Of a stretch of DNA of 64,000 nucleotides, positions 53,478-64,000 are shown in pieces. The stretch spans positions 496,001 through 560,000 of the forward strand of contig CAJNOL010000003.1 in assembly GCA_905250125.1 (NCBI GenBank), given 5' to 3'. Position numbers and translations under genes: made by a program. The notes beneath the pieces are model-generated. The model saw only the letters and a program-made list of their open reading frames with translations. It was not told where the DNA came from and made no database searches. How positions within the stretch are numbered: the stretch's first letter is position 1; each line of letters begins with the position of its first letter. The stretch is from Rotaria sordida. Taxonomy: Eukaryota; Rotifera; Eurotatoria; Philodinida; Philodinidae.

Positions 53478-54694
53478 CTAATTTATTACTGTTTTATGTA
53501 ACTGTTTGATACTATGATGTCGTGATAAACCAATTCGTATATCCGGTAATGATATTGGATTATTAGTAAAATAAAATGGATTATAATTGCGATCTAAAGT
53601 AATAAAATAAAGTACAAAAACCTAAAGATTAAATAATCTTGAAAATATCTCGCTAAAGAATATAAAGGAAGAAAGAATATCTCTACTTTTCGGCTACTTT
53701 GAAGTATAAGATACTACCTAGTGTCAGATTTATTAACCTGATATCTTCCCTACAAATAATATTAACTGTAACCAGAAGCCGTATGGTAATGCAAGAGGAA
53801 ACAAACTGACTTCTATGATAGAAATCAAGGAATGTGTTTATTCGGCCTTGGTAATAATAAATCGTTTTCGATTATTAAAGTGTGTACACTTCTTCCTCGC
53901 TTTTGAAACCTCTGAGTGTAGCTCTGAACAGAAAGTCGGTCTGACGCAGAGCTCTTCATACACACTAACAAACTATAAGAGCAGGCGAATGTCACAACTT
54001 GGTCGGTCAGCATGCTATCGGACGAGTGTTTTCGAGACTGATAGCCGTTAGTGACTTGTACAGGATCATTTCATGGCTGATCGCTCCAAGGTTTAAGCAC
54101 AGTACCTTGTAGATACGTGTCGAATGACATAACCATGAGGACCAGACAGTATTCAAAACCTACCATTTGTTACAGATTGATCAAAATAAGACATTGATGA
54201 TGATGATTGTTGTGTACATTGAAAGACTCGCTATAAAAGAAAAACATATGTGCATGATTAAAGAATATCGATCTGTTTATTTTTTTATTTACCCAATTCA
54301 TGTGATTTTGATTATCATTTGATAAAGTAATATCTTTATAGATATATTTACGTTTGGAAAGATCAGGTGTTAATTGAAAATCAACCATAGTTGAATGCTG
54401 AATTGATGATGATTCAATCTGCTGTGATTGATGATGAATAATAACATTTGAAATATTCTTCAAATGATATTCATTTATCTGTTGTTCTTGTTGTTGTTTT
54501 CTCTTTTTCTTTTTGAAATAAGTTTTAAGTTGTTTTTTTAAAATAATAGATCGATATGAACTATAATATGATTTCTTCTTTTTCTTTTTCTTTTTTGTTT
54601 TAGATGTATCATTATTATTATTAATTACAACCACGTGACTAACGAAAAGTTGAATGGAATGAAAAAAACAGAGAGAGAGAGAGAAAATTTGCAA
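53478..54694 (-). CDS. unrecognised Lys/Asn/Gln-rich protein, probably secreted; 5' end unresolved
   Basis: Exons on minus: about 54694-54293, 54230-54164 and 53593-53478 (TAG), joined in frame. The frame opens with a hydrophobic run (FSLSLCFFHSIQLFVSHVVVI) that looks like a signal peptide, but it has no in-frame ATG there: an ATG at 54698 is in a different frame, separated by a CT/GA dinucleotide tract. Either an upstream exon splices in (acceptor CGTTAG near 54649) or the tract length differs from the functional allele. The rest is a lysine run (about nine K), Gln/His-rich stretches and a C-terminus LPDIRIGLSRHHSIKQ. No cysteine framework or known domain. Intron 2 consists mostly of an R1 repeat copy. 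Convergent with the Ly6-like gene, with only 112 bases between stops. Confidence 0.55.
53666..54143 (+). repeat. dispersed repeat R1, copy 3 (longest)
   Basis: About 480 bases filling intron 2 (53594-54163) of the Lys-rich gene. It matches copy 1 (9424-9650) at both ends and copy 2 (11300-11614, inverted) over its right half. The frames within it (53815-54051 and 53825-54013) are repeat sequence, not genes. Confidence 0.75.
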
Positions 54695-55499
54695 TCATAG
54701 CGATCGTGTCAATAAGTCATATAGATATAGTGTAAGCGTTACAATCTAATTTAAAAAAAAATTATCTGAATCAGATTCAACAATCGTTCAAATAGATAAT
54801 AGTGAATCGTTTTATTACTAAGAATTCAAAAAGCATATTGATTTCTTGAATTATATAAAACATCGAATAATGATTAACATTAAATTGATTTAATTTAAAA
54901 TATTAGACCAATATGAAAAGCTTGTTAGCGCAATCTTTTTAAGACTGAAATGTGGAATTCATATGTCTTGTTTAATACAAAATATCTTAAGTATGAAATC
55001 TCTAAAAGACCATAGTTCTTTTCCAATAATAATCGATTGTCAGCAAACTCTATGTCTTTTTTATCTCTACATTTCGAACAGCAATTTTGTTTTCTTTTTT
55101 TTTTGATTCTGACGCTCTTTTTTAATGCGGTATGAAGCACAGCATTTCTGTAGTCGGTAGCGTACACATTTGGTCTCCATACTTTGTGTGCTTTTTGCTG
55201 TAAAAAAAATGTATATTTGAACTGGAATGATCTAAAGAATGTAGAGTCAGAAAATACACAGGTAGACGACCTTGTACCGCTTAATCGCACATTGAAGAAG
55301 GTAGAAATTGTTTTAATAACGTGGGTTTGTAAGGATTCTTTTTCCATACGAAGTTCTTATATTTGAAATCAAGACTGATTATATCTTTGAAGTTCTTTAC
55401 CTTTATTATGCTATAAACAACAGGAGTAAAAAAAACTTGGTTATAAAGACACATTAGAAAAAATTCGAGAAAAATTGTAAACTTTTTTTTCTGGCTCGA
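54695..55499. other. upstream/spacer region with an ambiguous open frame
   Basis: A 140-codon minus frame (54925-55347; includes KHTALKKSV-like basic patches and CCSKC) overlaps a 60-codon plus frame (55184-55366). Neither shows a recognised domain, so coding status is undecided. It abuts repeat family G. Confidence 0.25.
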
Positions 55500-56100
55500 T
55501 CAATAAATTGGTTTTGATTGTTGCTCACTCCTCTTTCCGACTTTTCTCGACTTATCATTGCGTACATACGCGCGACCAGGACGACTCCCTGTAAGCTTGA
55601 AATGGATACACGCAGAGCGAATCACGCCGGATGGAAAAAACCAAAAATCTTTTTCATTTTTTCTCGTTTTATAGGTTTCCGATCGTATCTTCAAGAATTC
55701 TCGAAGGAGTCTTCTTGTAGCCAATGATTTTTTTTTGTTTGAAAGCTTGTGTTTGGGGCTAGCGACTCTCGTGACCCTTTTTTTTAAAAAAGCTTTTTTA
55801 CTATCATATAAGAAAACATCTCTATAGAAACAGCGCTATTTGTTAAGAGTTTTTTGACTCATTGAACTTCTCATCCCTTTTCTTCGCTTAAAAAGTAAGA
55901 ATTTTAAAAAAAGGGTCTTGGAGACTAAATCAGCTATTTTCGACCCTCGTTTGGTGAATATCTCTGTCAAACGCCATGATATAGGGCTGAAAATTTTACC
56001 ATAGCCTTCCCACACCAGCTCCAACATATTCCGAACGTTTCATACAATTTGGATGTTCCTGATCTGAGATCAATTTTTGAGAGGGTCTTAACTGAAGGAT
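55500..56100 (-). repeat. dispersed repeat family G, copy 2
   Basis: Inverted relative to 41230-41840 and collinear with it. The frames at 55500-55727 and 55836-56027 lie inside and are discounted as genes, although the conserved match leaves open a small element-encoded product. Confidence 0.7.
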
Positions 56101-56914
56101 ACTTCCTCTCTCTTTACCGAGTTTCTCTAGTACGGCTCGATCAAAAATTCTGGAATTTTCATGGTAGATAGATTCCGACTAGTAGAGAAAAAGTTATCAT
56201 AGATTCAAAATTCTCGGATGCTTCTTTCTATGAGATATAGGGGACGTAAGAGTCAAAAATGACCTGAAGTTTCATTCCTCTCCCACAAAACAGCCGTAAT
56301 TCATTTGTTTGTAATAATTAGGACTAAATTGGAGTGCATATATTCTTTTCTTTAAAAAATATCGTTTTCTTTGTTTAGGAGAACTAAAATAATGGAAGCC
56401 CTGTCAGAAAACCTATTTTTTTGCCCAGAACAAATCTTGTAAGATCTGTTAAAAATCACCAGAACATTATTTTAAGAAAAAAAAATACACACTGCGATTT
56501 GATCTTAGTTGTCACAAAAAAAATTTCAATTCAATCAGTTGAGGCGTCCAGAAGAAAGCGACGGAAAACGTCAACTTTTCTATTCAATGACTGATTTTGA
56601 GAAAAACAGGAAACAATGTGCAGTTTTCGCTAATTTGATTGTTTAACGTACAAAGACAATTTTTGAATCCCGAAATGTACTCAGTAGATAGATACTACTC
56701 TTCAGACTATTCAGTCGTCATAAGGAACTAAAAATCTTGGATCATGAAAGGTGAGATGAGATTAAAATTGTAAGTTACTAGCGGTATTTTTGTGTTTGTC
56801 AATGCTATTTATTTTTGAAATGAATTTAAGAATAATTATACTTTTTTACAATCGAAATGAACGAATATTAGATAATTCTATGTTATAATCAGAATATGAA
56901 ATAATATTCTGTAA
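56101..56914. other. repeat-like flank, 3' side of the chitin-binding gene
   Basis: Moderately AT-rich, sentence-like DNA continuing from family G. No gene recognised. Confidence 0.4.
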
Positions 56915-59900
56915 TTAAACATTTGATTCTTCTAGTAATGTTTTCCAAACCCCAACAGGTTCTATTGATGGAAATAAAATCCAACGAATACAAATGAAAG
57001 TACCAAAAATAATTGAACTAAAAAGAATAAGACTGATTAAAGTTAAAATAGAAATAAATATTATTTTGATAATGTCATTGATTTCTTGTTTTTGATCATA
57101 ATTATTATTCATATAATGAAATATTCGTGATAATTGTGAATTAGCAGTTAATTGTTTTTCAATAACATTAATTTTATCTCCAATATTTTGATCAACACTA
57201 TGAAATTAAAAAGAATATTTAAAGCAAATTTATAGAATATATATTAAAATAGACTTACTAAGGTATTGCTGTTGGAGATTTATTATTATTACTAAACAAA
57301 AATCAAAACATTTATCAATTTTATTTCAAAATCAATATTTTAGAAAAACAAAAAAGATTATCAGAATTTTTCAGTAAAACTTTTATTACGAAACGATAAG
57401 TTAAACATACTTGAAATCATTCGAAAATTGTAAAAACTCTTCCGTCGAAATATTAATTCCACGTTTTGTTGTTTGTTCTAATTCAACATCTAAATTATTC
57501 AATAGTATATTATTTCTTTTACTCATTAATCAAAAGAAATTTTCTTACGGTTCTCACAATATTCTCCTTGATACTCAATTGAACATATACATTTAAAACC
57601 TTTTGCATTTTCAGGCTCATCTATACATTGACCATTATTTTGACATAATGTTAAATCCATTGCACATGATACTGATAAGAAAAATATATTATAAAAAAAT
57701 CAAAATATACGAAAAAAAAAAATTAATGATAATTTTTCTATTTACTCATTTCACAATTTGCTGTTAATGCATTGTAATTAAAACCTGGTTTACATTTCAT
57801 TCGAATACTTCTTTTACCATTATTTCCACATATTATAAATTCATTAAATTTATTTGCTACGGGTAAATGAGTACCAGGAGCATAATCACGACAAATTAGA
57901 TCTATAAAAAAATCATAAACTAACTGTTTTAAAAACAATATTAAACTCAATCGCATGACAACCTAATTCAATAATTGAAGTATCATCAATTATTGTTGAT
58001 TCTATTGGTGGTTCATATTGACAATCGACCTAAATAGATTAAATAAAAAGTTTTATTTCCGTATTTCTTATTCAAGTAACAAACTAGTTGACGTGCTGAA
58101 CACATAAATATTTTTGGATCAAAATGTAATCCATTTGGACATTTAAATATTTCATGTTTTTGATTTTGATGACAATAATGAAACAATGAACAATCAAGTA
58201 TATCGGGATATATTCCAGTTTGAATACATTTTGATGTTGCAGATTTTCGACGATGATAATAATAATCATGATCTAATAATAGAAAAAATAAAAATTTCTG
58301 ATATACAGAGCGTTCCACTGGTTCGAACGAAGAGAAAAACACACGAATACCTTCTCAGCAATTCCAGGAATTTAAATATTTCTTTTTACAGTTTAATCGC
58401 ATATTCATTAAAGTTTTATTCAATATTACAATAGTTTTACTCATGGCTAAATTCGAATAAGCCAGCATTGTAAAACAGTAACTACCAATTGAATTTGGAA
58501 AAAAACGTTCCAACTAAACATCGAATTAGCAATACATTCTAGTGATTTTGTAAAGCCAGTGCTATCGAAAATTAATTATTTTCCGGAAGATTGCAGAGTA
58601 ACTATTGAAGAATAATGTCGATGAAGTTAATCATATTTGTAAAAATGAACTAGAATCAAGTGTGCGACCTATGTAACTCTTCTTCGTAGAACTGTTGAAC
58701 AAATTGTACCTTGCATGGCTTTAATCAGAGATGTTCCGTCATAATTCGATATGTTGTTGTTTGTGTGAATGAGCAAGTTTTGTGCAATAGACTGAATGCT
58801 TGATCCTAGCTCATTTTTGCAAGCATCCTTAACTTCATTGACTTTTTCCTCAGTAATTGCTATAGGACGGCATGTTTTTTTCGAACTCGACTAGCACCTT
58901 TTACTTTACAAGGATAGCTGACTGGAATTTCACCATCAATAAAATTACTTAAATTTTGATTTTTTAGATGCAGACATTGTATCTGAAATAAATAGGCGTT
59001 CCATAAGTACCGGCTCCATTTTCTTTTTGTTTTATCTTTATTGTAGTTAAAGGTCAATGGTTATTGACGATATATTTTTGAAGAGTAGCAACTAAGCTAT
59101 CATCCAAGAGAAATTACACTCAACTTGCATCGACCTTCAGAAAGTGTTGCATCCGTAAAAACATAGAAAATATGTCATCAGGTTTTTTTAATATTTCTCT
59201 GTCAAGGTTAGGAAAAATAGTAGTTACTCTCTCATTCACTTACTATGCGTCACTTTGGTTGTTCTCTTCTTGTTGTACGTTATTCAAGTGAGGGAAAATT
59301 TATTTTCACATACATATTGGAAACAAGTTTAGAGACTATATGTTTAATCGATGTGTATCACAAGAAATTACATAATTGGAAGACTAACACGAAATAAATG
59401 GATGTTCAAATTTTCTCTCATACGGTTAGCGTGCTATAACAATAGAACGATCAACGTGACTTGTACTGAGCGAGTGTTTGACTGTTACTTTTAAACTATA
59501 ATTATATTCTTATCTTAACATATAAAGATTAGATCAATTCATTTATGATTGTTTGACATTCTTGACACTGATTTCCATTGCAATGCCTTCCATATTGAAA
59601 AATATTGATATATAAAGTATAGAAAAAACAACTTCATAAATTTTTTCAATATTTTTACTAGTGCAGCACTTTCTTAAGGTTGAATGCGATTTCTCTTAGA
59701 TGATAGCTTAGATTCTGATGTCCAGAAATATATCGTCAATGCTCATTCATCCTCAAATACGGCAATGACTAAAAAATAAATAAAACTGGAGTCGATACTT
59801 ATGGAATACCCTTTATATTAAATAAAACTTTAATAAATATATGATCAAATTCTAAAGAGAAATATTTAAATCTCTTAAATTGCTGAAGAGCTATTCGTCT

Positions 59901-60437
59901 TTGTTTTTTTATTCGTTCGGACTTTTCGAACACTGTGTACATACTTTTGATTGGTTCTACAATTGGTAAAGGATCAGTATGTTGCATTGTTTTAAGAATT
60001 TCAGCACATTTAATTTCTTTTTCCTATTGTTTTAAAAAGAATAATATACACATTATTGAATTATTAAAAGAATTTCTTACAATTGGCCAATATTGACATT
60101 TACCATTAGTTGGATTAAAAAAGAAACCATCAATACATGAATAAATTGTATGAATACCAAACATACACACATGAAAAAGTGAACAATTAGTTGTATGTGC
60201 ATATGTTCCACTTTTATCTGGACATTGTCGAAAATTTGGATCATCATTTAATATAGTCAATGGAATTGGAAAAACACTTCCTAATGATTAAAATATACAG
60301 AAACAATATAAAGTAAAGACAAAAAAAAAAGAAGATTAAAACAAAATAATTTCATTTGTTTTACCGAATTCTGATGCACATAAGACTTTGTTAACTTGTA
60401 TAAAAATAGTAAAAATGATAAAGAGTATTGTATACAT
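56915..60437 (-). CDS. chitin-binding (peritrophin-A/CBM14 x3) plus EGF membrane protein
   Basis: Ten exons on minus: 60437-60365, 60280-60081, 60023-59945, 58272-58085, 58029-57963, 57901-57746, 57671-57549, 57489-57411, 57291-57259, 57197-56915; 1281 nt, 426 residues, all phases consistent. Signal peptide MYTILFIIFTIFIQVNKVLCA. Domain 1 (CPDKSGTYAHTTNCSLFHVC...FFFNPTNGKC) and domain 2 (CIQTGIYPDILDCSLFHYC...LHFDPKIFMC) have six Cys each. Domain 3 (CRDYAPGTHLP...FNEFIIC...GFNYNALTANC) lacks the second Cys (NK in place of DC). Then comes an EGF-like module (CQNNGQC...GFKCIC...GEYC), a polar stalk, one membrane helix near the C-terminus (IIFISILTLISLILFSSIIFG) and a short tail. It likely tethers the cell surface to chitin-containing matrix. 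Intron 3 (1.7 kb) contains a transposase-like remnant. Confidence 0.87.
58660..59057 (-). pseudogene. decayed Tc1/mariner-type transposase fragment (tentative)
   Basis: Within intron 3 of the chitin-binding gene, minus strand. A frame reading AITEEKVNEVKDACKNELGS followed by SIQSIAQNLL resembles the helix-turn-helix part of Tc1/mariner-like transposases (T-x-E-x-x-x-x-V...SIRxIAxxL). A preceding piece (IPVSYPCKVKGASRVRKKHAV) is in another frame, as if a frameshift separates them. No DDE/D catalytic core was found. Confidence 0.35.
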
Positions 60438-61214
60438 CTTTCTTCTGATTACTAAAATATGAAAATGAACATATACCTGTATTATTGCATCAATCGACTG
60501 AACAATATTGACCGCGCTTGATTTAATCGTTGAATCGGTCATAGTAATATGTTGTGCAATATATATCCCTATATATATATGCTAAATGTCTCAATACAAT
60601 ATTCACACGATGACTCATTTATTCATACATACTCTATCATCGATCAAACACTTCAATCTTTACCTGAACGATTCGTTCAATTGTTTGACCTTCTTGCTTC
60701 ATTTTTCTTTTGCTTTCCTTTCTTCAAATTATGTATATTGATAAATGACAATGGCAATATATTTAATAAATATTCATATTAACATATAACTCATAAAATA
60801 ATGAGATATGATTAATTATAAAATGAAATGATTATGAAATGTGTACTTCATTTTAAAACCTATTAGAAAATGAATAAACAAGGTTTTTTCAGTAATTCAT
60901 ACAAAATACCATTGATTAGTTGCTGTTCAACAATCATATAAGAGATGAATATATTTATATTGGTTATTTATTTAGTCTTTTGTAGAAAAAAAATAAGATA
61001 CACAAATTGAGAATGTTAGAATCATTCGTGTTTGAAGAGACAAGATTTCTAAGACGATCATATGCAGGTATTCGTAATATGAAGAATCGTGAAATGAAAG
61101 AGTTCTTTGTTTTTTTTTTAAGAATGATATGTTGCAATACTAGAAAAAGGACACTATTCATGTGGTTCCTTTCTTAACAATTTCAAATTGAATGTCTATA
61201 GCTAAAACATTGCT
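60438..61214. other. intergenic region, no gene seen
   Basis: 5' side of the chitin-binding gene. A TTTTAG acceptor about 14 bases before its ATG suggests a spliced 5'UTR. Frames at 60549-60782 and 60964-61161 have no features. Confidence 0.4.
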
Positions 61215-61720
61215 AACGATGGAACTACTCCAACTGAAATACACTGTTTGAACTCACATGGGGCTCAGAAGGAGATCTCGATACGACTAGCAAAAGTTTA
61301 AAATGGTTCGTCCCTATGGATTTTTACACAAAGATATCACCAGTTTACTGAATTTTCGAATTCATTTAGAAGCAATTTTCGAAAAATTAAATTCCAAAGT
61401 TTCAATCTAGAATTTTTGTCTATAGATAGACTTAATGACTTTTATAATGTCCTGAATGTTTCGACTGAAAAGAAATTTTCAAAAATAGCACTTTATGATA
61501 AACATGTCACAAAAATCGAGTACACTTGAAAATTTAATAACTTCACGAAGAAATATTCTTTTCAGCTGAACCTTTCAGGATATAAAAATGAATCAACCGA
61601 TTATAACTCGGCGCTAAAAGTCCATTAGGACAAACCCGTTGAGACTTTTGCTCGTCTTCCTAAGACGTGCTTGTGGGTCTAAAATAAGCCGAAACGATAA
61701 GTGTCTATTTTAGTAGTTCT
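61215..61720. repeat. foldback repeat, family F copy 3
   Basis: The centre-left block gtcctgaatgtttcgactgaaaag (about 61460) mirrors ttcttttcagctgaacctttcagg (about 61556). The overall style and these cores match family F copies 1 and 2. Confidence 0.55.
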
Positions 61721-61969
61721 GTCGTAAGTAACACAGATTCCTATTATCAATCACATTCATAAATGGTTAATCGATTTTGTCAGCTTCATCAAATATGATG
61801 AGATTTTTCTACTTTGACAAAATCACTTGTTTTCGATATTCTATAAGATACGATTATGTCTTAGTTGATATATCAACTTTGATTGGCAATAAATAACATA
61901 TAACAAATAAGAATATTTTTTTTTATTGTAATTTATTTATTATAACTACAATGTATAGGTTACATGGAC
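61721..61969. other. 3' flank of receptor 2
   Basis: AT-rich. TTTATT motifs at about 61924-61940 (AATAAA on minus) may provide polyadenylation. Confidence 0.4.
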
Positions 61970-63524
61970 TTAAAGATAAGAACTACCTTCAATACTTCTC
62001 GTACGTTTATTATTTCTTTCTGGAATTGAAGTTATTTTTCTAAATAAATTCCAAACATATCGACGAAATTGCATTGATACAAGATAATGAACAATAAATT
62101 TATTTGAATAATTAATTGCCATTAAAAGCATACAAAATTTCATTAACATTTTCCATTGTGAAAATTTTAAACAATTTATTTCTGTTGTTTTTCCTGCTGT
62201 ATCATCATTAAAAAAATATGAATGAAAAAATTGAAGAATATTTAATGGCATTACACTTATTGTATAATATATTGAATATATTACAAGTAAAAGTGAAGCT
62301 GTACGCATATGTCTTGTACCTGTTGTTTCACTTGTTGCTGATGGACGACGATAATAACGATTTTTTAATATAACAAACGAACAAATACATATAATTAGAC
62401 ATGGAACAAATGCTAATAGAGCAAGACGTATAAGTGGCCAAATTTTTCCATGCCATAATTGTGCATATGAATAATATTCACAAATATTATATAAATAAGA
62501 ATAATAAAATGAAAAATGATATTGAATTATAAGAATAAAAACAAATATTATAATGAATATGATTTTAACTAATGCTTTTGTTCGTGTTACAAATATTGAA
62601 TAACGACTAGGATAAACAACAATAAGAAGACGATCAATAGATGCAGCTGCAAGTAATAGTGTTGAAACATTTGATGAACCAATTGTTAAACTATAATAGA
62701 CTCCACATGTTAAAACAGCACGAGGATCACGAACTAATGATAATGAGGCACACCATAACCAGAAAACAACTAAAAATTAATTAAAAAAAATTATTATATA
62801 TAAGTATTTTTATAGAATTCCATAGAATATTTCATTCTCTACCACTACTTATTTTCAATTTGTAACTGATTCGGAGATCAAAATTCAGAGAAAGAAAAAG
62901 TACTATTTTACTCCATAGACAATATTATAACATCACTAATTTTCAACTATTTATAAATTGTTAGAATGAGACGCTTTTTATCTAGTAAGACTTGTCTAGA
63001 CTCAAATAAAAACGATATCGTGTAGTTCTTAAATATTTTATTGATTTCCACTGATCTTTTCTTTTTTTTATAAGTGTGTACTAAAAGAAAGTCTAGCTAT
63101 TTATTCATGTAATGTACTAGCGTTTTATTTCACAGTAGACATTTTCTTTTGATAAAAAAACAGCAAATATTTTGATGAGAAAGATAATTGACATAAAAGA
63201 AACATCCGATGTCTTATAAAAATTTTGACATGAATAATAGCTAAAAATAGTTTGATAAAAATAGATTCTTTTCAACATACTTATGAGATAAATAAATTCA
63301 AAAATAGCAATTGTTGCAAAATATAGACAAACAGGTTGTCTTCGATTTCTTGAATTGAGCATAATAATAACAACAATTACATGACCAGGCATACCTAATA
63401 AAACACATAAGAGTGCACCTATTCTCCAAATAGTCTCGCCAAGTAAATAATATGGATGATATTGGCATAATTCTATAGCAATCGATGTTTCTATATTAGA
63501 AGAATTTTCAATGGACAATGGCAT
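61970..63524 (-). CDS. rhodopsin-family GPCR, orphan type 2
   Basis: Two exons on minus: 63524-63281 and 62769-61970, joined in frame (A|TT) in the middle of TM2 (EFIYLI|IVFWLWCASL); 1044 nt, 347 residues. Seven hydrophobic segments can be traced. Cys103 stands at the start of TM3, and the DRY motif is DRL at 127-129 (LLLAAASIDRLLIVVYPSRY). TM1 has GMPGHVIVV instead of the usual GN. TM7 ends NYSNKFIVHYLVSMQFRRYV, a variant of the NxxxxxxY...FRR end seen in invertebrate peptide-type receptors. The N-terminus has an Asn-Ser-Ser glycosylation site. The ligand is unknown; it is not closely similar to receptor 1. Confidence 0.85.
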
Positions 63525-64000
63525 AGTGTATAAAGTATTGAGAGAAAATTCAAAGTGATCTATAGAATCATTATAATGTTCATTCTTTATTCTTCTATTA
63601 TCGAGCGAATATGGTACTCAGTGTTGTCGTCTCCAATTACCTTTTCATCTTGTGATGCTATCGTAGAAAGCAAAAACAAGAGAGAGAAAAAAAAAGACTT
63701 TCTAACATCACTTTTTCTCTGTAGAATATTCTTCGATAAAAATAGAACTAAAATAACCTGCTAGGATTGAGTAGGCGTAAGAGGAAAATAAAATTACAAA
63801 AAAAAAAAAAAGATTGTGAAATTTATTGTTATATCTTTTAGTAAACGATCATTTGATTTAGGTTTCTTTTTATGACTTCTTTAGGAGAAAAATGTTATTT
63901 ATAATTGAAGGACATTGCCAATAACGAATCAAAACTAGTATACTTAAAATAAATATATTAAATAACAGAGAAATTCTTTTTATATAAAAAAGAAAATACA
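63525..64000. other. upstream flank of receptor 2 to window end
   Basis: AT-rich, no supported gene. The 69-codon frame at 63555-63764 lies in the putative 5'UTR/promoter region. Confidence 0.4.

Noticed and set aside
54925..55366. 140-codon minus frame overlapping a 60-codon plus frame
   Set aside because: Neither product shows recognisable motifs and the region borders repeat family G; coding status cannot be supported.

Overview
This window is nuclear DNA from an animal. It is strongly AT-rich and carries intron-containing protein genes. Most introns are about 50-80 bp with GT..AG borders, and TAA, TAG and TGA are all used as stops, so the code is standard. Gene content (MFSD6-like and SLC16-like carriers, ERGIC1, PDHX, a tandem-C2 synaptotagmin-like protein, Ly6-like and chitin-binding surface proteins, two rhodopsin-family receptors, a neuropeptide precursor) fits a small lophotrochozoan-type invertebrate. 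A bdelloid rotifer is my best guess; this is an inference from gene style and compactness and cannot be proven from the window. No rRNA, convincing tRNA or CRISPR was seen.

Layout. 1-6 kb: a 77-residue secreted peptide gene and a nine-exon MFSD6-like carrier, both on minus. 6-12 kb: gene-poor, with foldback repeats, two copies of a dispersed repeat (called R1 here) and a decayed BAP31-like pseudogene. 12-14.7 kb: an eight-exon gene of unknown function with a hairpin in one intron. 15.4-23.4 kb: three transposon-like units bounded by long inverted repeats, interrupted by a two-exon neuropeptide precursor with three ANFW tetrapeptides. 24-26.5 kb: the synaptotagmin-like gene (minus), divergent from a Ser/Thr-rich membrane protein gene (plus, 29.2-30.6 kb). 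33.4-35.7 kb: a monocarboxylate-transporter-family gene (plus). 36-39 kb: a peptide-type receptor (minus). 43-50 kb: ERGIC1 and PDHX in tandem on minus, 125 bp apart, with a possible nested gene on the opposite strand inside an ERGIC1 intron. 52.8-54.7 kb: a Ly6-like gene converging on a Lys/Asn-rich, probably secreted protein whose second intron is mostly an R1 copy. 56.9-60.4 kb: a membrane protein with three chitin-binding domains and an EGF domain. 62-63.5 kb: a second receptor.

How they relate. Most genes act independently: membrane transport, secretory-pathway cycling (ERGIC1), mitochondrial pyruvate oxidation (PDHX), vesicle or membrane traffic (C2 protein) and chitinous surfaces. Neuropeptide-type signalling is represented by the ANFW precursor and two orphan receptors, but nothing in the sequence pairs them. 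The PDHX-ERGIC1 spacing, with unpaired 3' splice acceptors just before each start codon, suggests a trans-spliced operon.

The strongest candidate for something undescribed is the ANFW precursor. The nested gene, the dispersed repeat families and the intronic hairpin follow. Exon coordinates were worked out by hand from splice sites and reading-frame continuity; every multi-exon model given closes in frame, except the Lys-rich gene at 53.5-54.7 kb, whose 5' end is unresolved.
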